A DNA stretch of 10,109 nt from Acidobacteriaceae bacterium (lineage in GTDB: Bacteria > Acidobacteriota > Terriglobia > Terriglobales > Acidobacteriaceae), in NCBI GenBank assembly GCA_003140705.1, contig PLKU01000173.1, positions 1-10,109 on the forward strand, in the 5' to 3' direction. Under the pieces are notes generated by a model. The model was not told the DNA's origin and ran no database searches. It saw only the letters and a list, made by a program, of their open reading frames with translations. The position numbers and the translations under genes are program-made. Positions 6,181 to 10,109 of the stretch are shown here, in pieces. The stretch's first letter is position 1. Every line of letters starts with the position of its first letter.

Positions 6181-6756
6181 ATGCAGCGTGTTGTCCTATC
6201 CGGATTGAGTACTATCGCCTGTTGCCTGGCACTGTCGACGGTGGTCCTGGCGGGCGGACCAGACCCTGCAGACTATCCGTTGCGGGTAAACATCTTGACT
6301 TACACCTCACATTCGCGTCACACCCGGGAGGGTAAGGGCTTCTCAGACGCGCCGGATTATTCAGATGGACTGGGCCAGGGGGATTTGTTTGAAAATGGCG
6401 TACCTCGGGGCTTCAATTTCACTTATAGCTGCATTGATGCGCTGCGGGCGTCGAGCGGATACGAGACTTTTCCTGCAAGGTGGAAGAAGATGGATAAAAC
6501 CATCACGGTTCTGTTGCCTGAGCCCGGGAAGCCCTGGAATTGGGTCGGCTGCGACCTGCGGGCAGAGATGAGGCCTGGGATGGCCTATTTCTGGCATGAT
6601 GGCTCAGTCGTGGAAAAGGCATCTGCCGTGCTCAAGGACTGGATGATGAAGCACCAGTGGGATCCGGAGAAGGGCAAGGATGAGCCGGTTGATGTCGAAC
6701 CGGCATCTTCGAGCTCTAGCGGAACCAGCTCGTCGCAAGGTACCGCGCCCCAGTAA
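6181..6756 (+). CDS. Exported protein of unknown function with two cysteines and a Ser-rich tail
   Basis: From ATG 6181 the protein has 191 residues. I choose this start because it begins directly with a signal peptide (MQRVVLSGLS, a hydrophobic run, LSTVVLA before GG) and has TAGGGG 8 bases upstream. ATG 6097 in the same frame has a better site (AAGAGG, 5-base spacer) but would put 28 hydrophilic residues, some with rare AGG and ATA codons, before the hydrophobic segment. The mature part keeps just two cysteines (84 in YSCIDAL and 124 in GCDLRAE), suited to a periplasmic disulfide. It also has GYETFPARWKK (93-103) and an aromatic segment AYFWHDG near 135-141, and ends in KHQWDPEKGKDEP and a Ser/Thr-rich tail (EPASSSSSGTSSSQG). 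I recall similar proteins of unknown function in Acidobacteria but cannot name a domain. It appears to be monocistronic. Confidence 0.75.
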   Translation: MQRVVLSGLSTIACCLALSTVVLAGGPDPADYPLRVNILTYTSHSRHTREGKGFSDAPDYSDGLGQGDLFENGVPRGFNFTYSCIDALRASSGYETFPARWKKMDKTITVLLPEPGKPWNWVGCDLRAEMRPGMAYFWHDGSVVEKASAVLKDWMMKHQWDPEKGKDEPVDVEPASSSSSGTSSSQGTAPQ

Positions 6757-6936
6757 GCCTTCAGAATCACAAAGGATGTAGATGCTTCCCATTCTCGGCC
6801 GCCAGGACCAAGGCATGAGGCTGGAACTGTCGGCGTCGGGCTTGTTGCTCCATACGCCGAGATCGCCTAAATCAAAGCTTCCGCATTGGTGGCCTGACCC
6901 GAAGCCGGGGTGAGGTGCCAAATCAACCGATGACTC
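6757..6936. other. Convergent gap without a supported gene
   Basis: This stretch lies between the exported-protein gene and the LMF-like gene. A minus-strand open frame (6604-6921, TTG start) runs through it and back into the exported-protein gene. It has no ribosome site, and I do not recognise its product. No clear terminator hairpin with a T-run is seen. Confidence 0.5.
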
Positions 6937-8571
6937 TCAGTCATGGTTCGGGAGTTCGTCAGGCCATTCGGTTACGCTGAACTGTCCATCTGGCAGTCGT
7001 GTGAGCACCGGCGCGTAGAGACCCATCAGATTGCGTTTCCACCAGTCTCCCGTGCGGCGCTTTTCCTCGATCGATGTAAACCAGTACTGCCACAAAACCG
7101 CCCTCACATAGCGCGGCGGCGCCTGCGCAAATGGATTTCCCTGAAATAAGGCAAGTACATCCGGATCGTTCTCCAAGAGACGTTGTTCTGTCAGGGGAAC
7201 AAGATCGTTCTGTTGCCAATCCCCGAGCGAAGCGAACCACAGATTCCATTCGAACCGCGGCTGGTAAGGGGCATAGACGCCGGGAGCTTTGTCGAGCGCT
7301 TGCGGCTTGTACCGGAAAAGATAGGGAGTCCAGCTCTGCCCATCGTTCGAGCCCTGGAACTCAATCTCGTACCTGCCGCGCGTCATTACGGCGAACAGTC
7401 CATATTGGTTGGCGATGCGAAATGGCTCCAGTGCAACGACCGGAGCAGACGGAAGCGGTAGATCAGGCGACGCCATTCGAAGCAGCTCAAATGTGGTCGC
7501 GTAGGCAATCCAGGTAAGAATCAACGCAGCAACAGAGAGGCGAGCTATTTTGAAATAGTCGCCGCGGCGACGAGGGGCGGGAGTGACTGCTTCAACGGCC
7601 TCGCCGGGCGGGTTGAGAATGGAAAGCGATTGATTGTCTCGCTCTTCAACAACCTGCGGAAGCTCCGGGAGACTACTCCGAAGGCGCATCGGCAGCAAGC
7701 CTCTCACGCTGTGGTCTTCAAGCAAAAGGAAACCCAGGGCCAGCACGATGTAATTAAGGAATGTGTAATTGGCCGTGAGAATCACACCGATCTCCCATGG
7801 CGTAACAATGCAGAAGCAGATGAGCCGCAGACGCTTGGGCAGAAACAGCATCCAGACGACCGCAAGCTCCATCCCCAGCGTACCTGCGACAGTGGCCGCG
7901 TGGAACCAGTGCGGGAGATGCTCGACGTACCATCCGATCCATGTGGGCAACGGGCCGTTCTGGTAATACTCATCCATTGCTGTAAAATCGCGCCATTCGG
8001 TGTCGCCGCTGAGCAGTTTCACAAGGCCCGATTCAAAATAGATGCGGAACCACTCCCATTGCAGAAGAAAGTAGCTCACGCGGGAGGGAGGGCTCGCGAG
8101 TCCCCAACCCGGCAAGACACCGCTGGGCGCAAAGAACAGGACGAGGAAGCCTGCCTCCAGAAGCATGCTGTCTGATTGATAGCTTGAGAATGCCTGAGCC
8201 GCAGTGACGAATGAGAGGAAGCAGGCGAAGCACACGAAAAAACTGAGCCGTGGCCATAGATTAAAGAATGCCGCAACCGACGCAATAAGTCCCACCCAGA
8301 TCACAGCCATCATCATGTGCGATCCAGATGAGAGCCAAAAAAGGGTAGGTGCATACCAATAGCGGATTAACCCCGGCTCCGCCCGCAGTGCTAACAGAAA
8401 CTGCCGGACAGGCAGAATACCCTGCGGGCCGTTCAGACCCTCAATCTGGAATAGCAAGGGAAAGAAGGCGGAGAAGTAAATAACTGCCAGTGCGCGCAGA
8501 AAAATCCAGCGTGCCACAAAATGGTTGCGCAGCCCTGCCTGGGCGTCGTACAGCCAACTCACCGGTCCCAT
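6937..8571 (-). CDS. Lipase maturation factor (LMF)-like multi-pass membrane protein
   Basis: The ATG at 8571 gives 544 residues. It is preferred for its AAAGGG site with a 6-base spacer and because it begins MGPVSWLYDAQAGLRNHF, matching where family members normally begin. ATG 8625 and GTG 8736 are longer options with poor sites. Residues about 22-290 hold at least six membrane helices with family marks RWIFLRALAVIYFSAFF, YQSDSMLLEAGFLVLFFAP, WEWFRIYFESGLVKLLSGD and HLPHWFHAA. A further helix covers about 345-365. The C-terminal soluble part has GRYEIEFQGSNDGQSW, FRYKP, a YQPRFEWNLWFASL segment and NPFAQAPPRYVRAVLW (479-494) followed by a WW pair. This is the LMF1/LMF2 layout. In vertebrates LMF1 sits in the ER and aids folding of secreted lipases. 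The role in bacteria is not established, and no lipase gene is adjacent. The gene is alone on its strand here. Confidence 0.88.
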   Translation of the reverse strand: MGPVSWLYDAQAGLRNHFVARWIFLRALAVIYFSAFFPLLFQIEGLNGPQGILPVRQFLLALRAEPGLIRYWYAPTLFWLSSGSHMMMAVIWVGLIASVAAFFNLWPRLSFFVCFACFLSFVTAAQAFSSYQSDSMLLEAGFLVLFFAPSGVLPGWGLASPPSRVSYFLLQWEWFRIYFESGLVKLLSGDTEWRDFTAMDEYYQNGPLPTWIGWYVEHLPHWFHAATVAGTLGMELAVVWMLFLPKRLRLICFCIVTPWEIGVILTANYTFLNYIVLALGFLLLEDHSVRGLLPMRLRSSLPELPQVVEERDNQSLSILNPPGEAVEAVTPAPRRRGDYFKIARLSVAALILTWIAYATTFELLRMASPDLPLPSAPVVALEPFRIANQYGLFAVMTRGRYEIEFQGSNDGQSWTPYLFRYKPQALDKAPGVYAPYQPRFEWNLWFASLGDWQQNDLVPLTEQRLLENDPDVLALFQGNPFAQAPPRYVRAVLWQYWFTSIEEKRRTGDWWKRNLMGLYAPVLTRLPDGQFSVTEWPDELPNHD

Positions 8572-8577
8572 GGCGAG

Positions 8578-8583
8578 CCCTTT
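8578..8583 (-). promoter_or_regulatory. Shine-Dalgarno site deciding the start of the LMF-like gene
   Basis: The minus strand reads AAAGGG with 6 bases to the ATG at 8571. The two upstream in-frame starts (8625 and 8736) lack comparable sites, and the residues they would add look non-coding. Confidence 0.5.
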
Positions 8584-8928
8584 CACTCGGGTTGTATGCA
8601 CGGGACTGAGCGGGGGGTGCTCCATAACCTTGAACCTGCGAAACCCATGGGGTCCTTCACGACGTAGATTATCAGCAGAAGAGCTTGTCAATAAGCTGGA
8701 AATGGAAGGAAGGTGCGCTGTGCGCAAGGTGGCCACCGGTTAAAAGGCACTCCAACTTCCACGGCACCTCTGCTCATTCAAAGCTCAACATAAGTTTGGC
8801 CTGAGTTCTGTTGCTATTCGAGGATGACTGTCACGGGGTACTCTGATATTCGTTAAGGGGGCATGCTGGGCGTTTTCGTACTTGTGACAACTGCGTGCGG
8901 CTGGACAGCAGGGCAGTACGAGGAGAAA

Positions 8929-8950
8929 GTCCGCATCGAGAATTGCGGAC
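8929..8950. repeat. 7-base inverted repeat in the SDR gene leader
   Basis: GTCCGCA (8929-8935) and TGCGGAC (8944-8950) form a perfect stem around an 8-base TCGAGAAT loop, about 45 bases before the SDR ribosome site. It could be an mRNA hairpin or an operator. No T-run follows. Confidence 0.45.
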
Positions 8951-9004
8951 CGATACACGAGCAGACTCGATCATTTCCGCCAAATTATTGCCTATGGAGG
9001 CGTC

Positions 9005-10036
9005 ATGAAGGTCCTTTTCATTGGAGGAACCGGAATCATCAGTTCGGCTGCGTCAAGATTGGCCGCGGAACGCGGTATTGAATTGACGCTGCTCAGGCGT
9101 GGACAGAGGACGGCCGAGGTTCCGGCGAGTGTCCGAACGATCATTGCGGACGTGAATGACGAGACAGCAGTGGCGCACGTGCTCGGGAATGAGAAGTTCG
9201 ACTCGATTGTGGACTGGGTTGCATTCACGCCCAAGGATGTGGAACGGGACATCCGCTTGTTTCGAGATCGTACAAAGCAATTCATCTTCATTAGCTCGGC
9301 GAGCGCGTATCAAAGGCTTTCTGGACACTACCTGATTACGGAATCAACTCCTCTGGCCAACCCGTTCTGGCAGTATTCGAGAGATAAGATTGCTTGCGAA
9401 GAAAGACTGATGAAGGCGTTCCGCGATGATTCTTTTCCGATCACGATCGTGCGCCCTTCTCTGACGTATGGCGATACGCAGATTGCACTCGCAGTGAACA
9501 GCTGGCAGAGATCCTACACGGCGGTGGATCGAATGCGGCGGGGCAAGAAGGTCATCGTGCCTGGGGATGGTTCATCGCTCTGGGTTGTCACACACAACAG
9601 CGATTTTGCCGAGGGATTGGTTGGCTTGTTGGGGCATCAGCAGGCCATCGGTCACGCGTTTCACATCACAAGCGACGAAGTGATGACGTGGGATCAGTTC
9701 TACCGGATTACTGCACATGCTGCCGGCGTTGAGGCGCAGATCATTCACATTCCTTCAGACTATATTGGCGCTTGCATCCCAGACGAGGTCGGCAGCTTAA
9801 CTGGCGACAAGGCAACGAGCGTAGTTTTCGACAACGGGAAGATCAAGCGCTTTGTCCCAGGGTACTGCGCGAAAGTTCCATTTGCGCAGGGGATTCAGAG
9901 AACGATTGAGTGGTTCGATGCGGATCCACGGCGAAAAGAGATCGACGAAGGTGCCAATGCATCCTGGGACATGCTCATCCAAGCATATGAATCCGGTCTT
10001 TCGGATGCATTGCGCAAATTCGGTCAAGGTTCATAA
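9005..10036 (+). CDS. Extended/atypical SDR, NAD(P)-dependent epimerase/dehydratase-like protein
   Basis: This 343-residue soluble protein has a good start: GGAGG at 8996-9000 is 4 bases before the ATG. The N-terminal Rossmann motif is GGTGIIS (7-13), with a basic LLRRG at 29-33 after the second strand, which may favour NADP. An acidic IIADVND segment (46-52) follows, then the strand-4/5 motif FIFISSASAYQ (93-103) and the catalytic pair in YSRDK (Tyr124, Lys128). VRPSLTYG (149-156) is the usual post-helix signature. The C-terminal half has the PGDGSSLWVVTHNSDFAEGL segment seen in extended SDRs that resemble sugar-nucleotide epimerases and CSP41-like proteins. Length fits the family. The substrate cannot be told from sequence; many relatives are annotated only as NAD-dependent epimerase/dehydratase. 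It is divergent from the LMF-like gene and no sugar-nucleotide gene is adjacent in the window. Confidence 0.92.
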   Translation: MKVLFIGGTGIISSAASRLAAERGIELTLLRRGQRTAEVPASVRTIIADVNDETAVAHVLGNEKFDSIVDWVAFTPKDVERDIRLFRDRTKQFIFISSASAYQRLSGHYLITESTPLANPFWQYSRDKIACEERLMKAFRDDSFPITIVRPSLTYGDTQIALAVNSWQRSYTAVDRMRRGKKVIVPGDGSSLWVVTHNSDFAEGLVGLLGHQQAIGHAFHITSDEVMTWDQFYRITAHAAGVEAQIIHIPSDYIGACIPDEVGSLTGDKATSVVFDNGKIKRFVPGYCAKVPFAQGIQRTIEWFDADPRRKEIDEGANASWDMLIQAYESGLSDALRKFGQGS

Positions 10037-10075
10037 AGATTGGAATCCTTTCGGTTGGGAGGGAGAGGCATCGCA

Positions 10076-10090
10076 CGAGTTGGGAACTCG
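10076..10090. repeat. Short hairpin downstream of the SDR gene (first of two)
   Basis: CGAGTTGGGAACTCG is a perfect 6-base stem with a GGG loop, 40 bases after the SDR stop. Without a T-run it is a doubtful terminator. The window ends shortly afterwards. Confidence 0.4.
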
Positions 10091-10103
10091 ATTGGCGCCC
10101 AAT
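10091..10103. repeat. Short hairpin downstream of the SDR gene (second of two)
   Basis: ATTGGCGCCCAAT has a 5-base stem (ATTGG/CCAAT) with a CGC loop and directly abuts the preceding hairpin. The pair may be part of a longer structured element that continues past the window. Confidence 0.35.
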
Positions 10104-10109
10104 GGTCGC

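Larger units (their letters stand above)
8572..9004. other. Divergent intergenic region between LMF-like and SDR genes
   Basis: About 430 bases that should hold the promoters of both flanking genes. I see no pair of -35 and -10 hexamers that I would defend on either strand. The clearest structure is a 7-base inverted repeat at 8929-8950. The first part (8572-8736) is an in-frame upward extension of the LMF-like frame and probably untranslated. A small plus-strand frame from ATG 8863 overlaps the SDR start and is not called. Confidence 0.5.

Noticed and set aside
6604..6921. Minus-strand open frame crossing the gap between the exported-protein gene and the LMF-like gene.
   Set aside because: TTG start, no ribosome site, half of it antisense to the exported-protein gene, and no recognisable family. 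A decayed gene remnant in 6757-6921 cannot be ruled out without a protein search.
8917..8935. A GAGGAGAAAGTCCG string resembling the conserved GAGGAAAGTCCG region of bacterial RNase P RNA.
   Set aside because: It has an extra base, and the other conserved RNase P regions and the required length before a known gene are absent. Chance similarity.
8863..9081. Plus-strand 72-codon frame whose first residues (MLGVFVLVTTACG) look like a lipoprotein signal.
   Set aside because: It overlaps the well-supported SDR start by 77 bases in another frame, its spacing to a G-run is only one base, and the rest lacks protein character.
1..10109. CRISPR arrays, tRNA or rRNA genes, insertion-sequence ends and phage genes.
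   Set aside because: I looked for direct repeats, cloverleaf-like segments, transposase motifs and integrase motifs and saw none.

Overview
The window reads as ordinary, gene-dense bacterial chromosome. Gene content and style suggest a Gram-negative, probably an Acidobacteriota (Terriglobia-like) soil bacterium: an RND/TolC envelope efflux system, clear Shine-Dalgarno sites, a moderately GC-rich composition, a bacterial lipase-maturation-factor-like membrane protein and a small exported protein of unknown family. The taxon is an inference from gene style, not from a marker gene.

Left part (1-5231, all + strand). The window opens inside an HME-type RND efflux pump gene (CzcA/CusA family, C-terminal part only). 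Its stop overlaps the GTG start of a TolC/CzcC-type outer-membrane channel, so these are two parts of one tripartite exporter. After a 63-base gap comes a KDPG/KHG-type aldolase. Closely behind it is a two-component system: a KdpD-like membrane histidine kinase that lacks the N-terminal KdpD/Usp half, and an OmpR/KdpE-type response regulator coupled to it through an ATGA overlap. No potassium-pump genes (kdpFABC) are visible, so the signal and target of this pair are open. The efflux genes or the aldolase are the nearest candidates.

Middle part (5232-6936). A small secreted protein with two canonical EF-hand loops lies on the minus strand, convergent with the response regulator. A divergent intergenic region of more than 300 bases carries several inverted repeats. 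It leads to a plus-strand gene for a small exported protein of unknown function with two cysteines and a Ser-rich tail.

Right part (6937-10109). A lipase-maturation-factor-like multi-pass membrane protein lies on the minus strand. It is divergent, across about 430 bases, from a plus-strand extended-SDR (NAD(P)-dependent epimerase/dehydratase-like) gene. Two adjacent short hairpins follow that gene at the end of the window.

I found no rRNA, tRNA, CRISPR array, insertion sequence or phage gene. I also see no convincing evidence for an undescribed multi-gene system. The items most worth a second look are the truncated KdpD-like kinase in a non-kdp context, the unknown exported protein, the bacterial LMF-like protein, and the inverted repeats in the two divergent intergenic regions.
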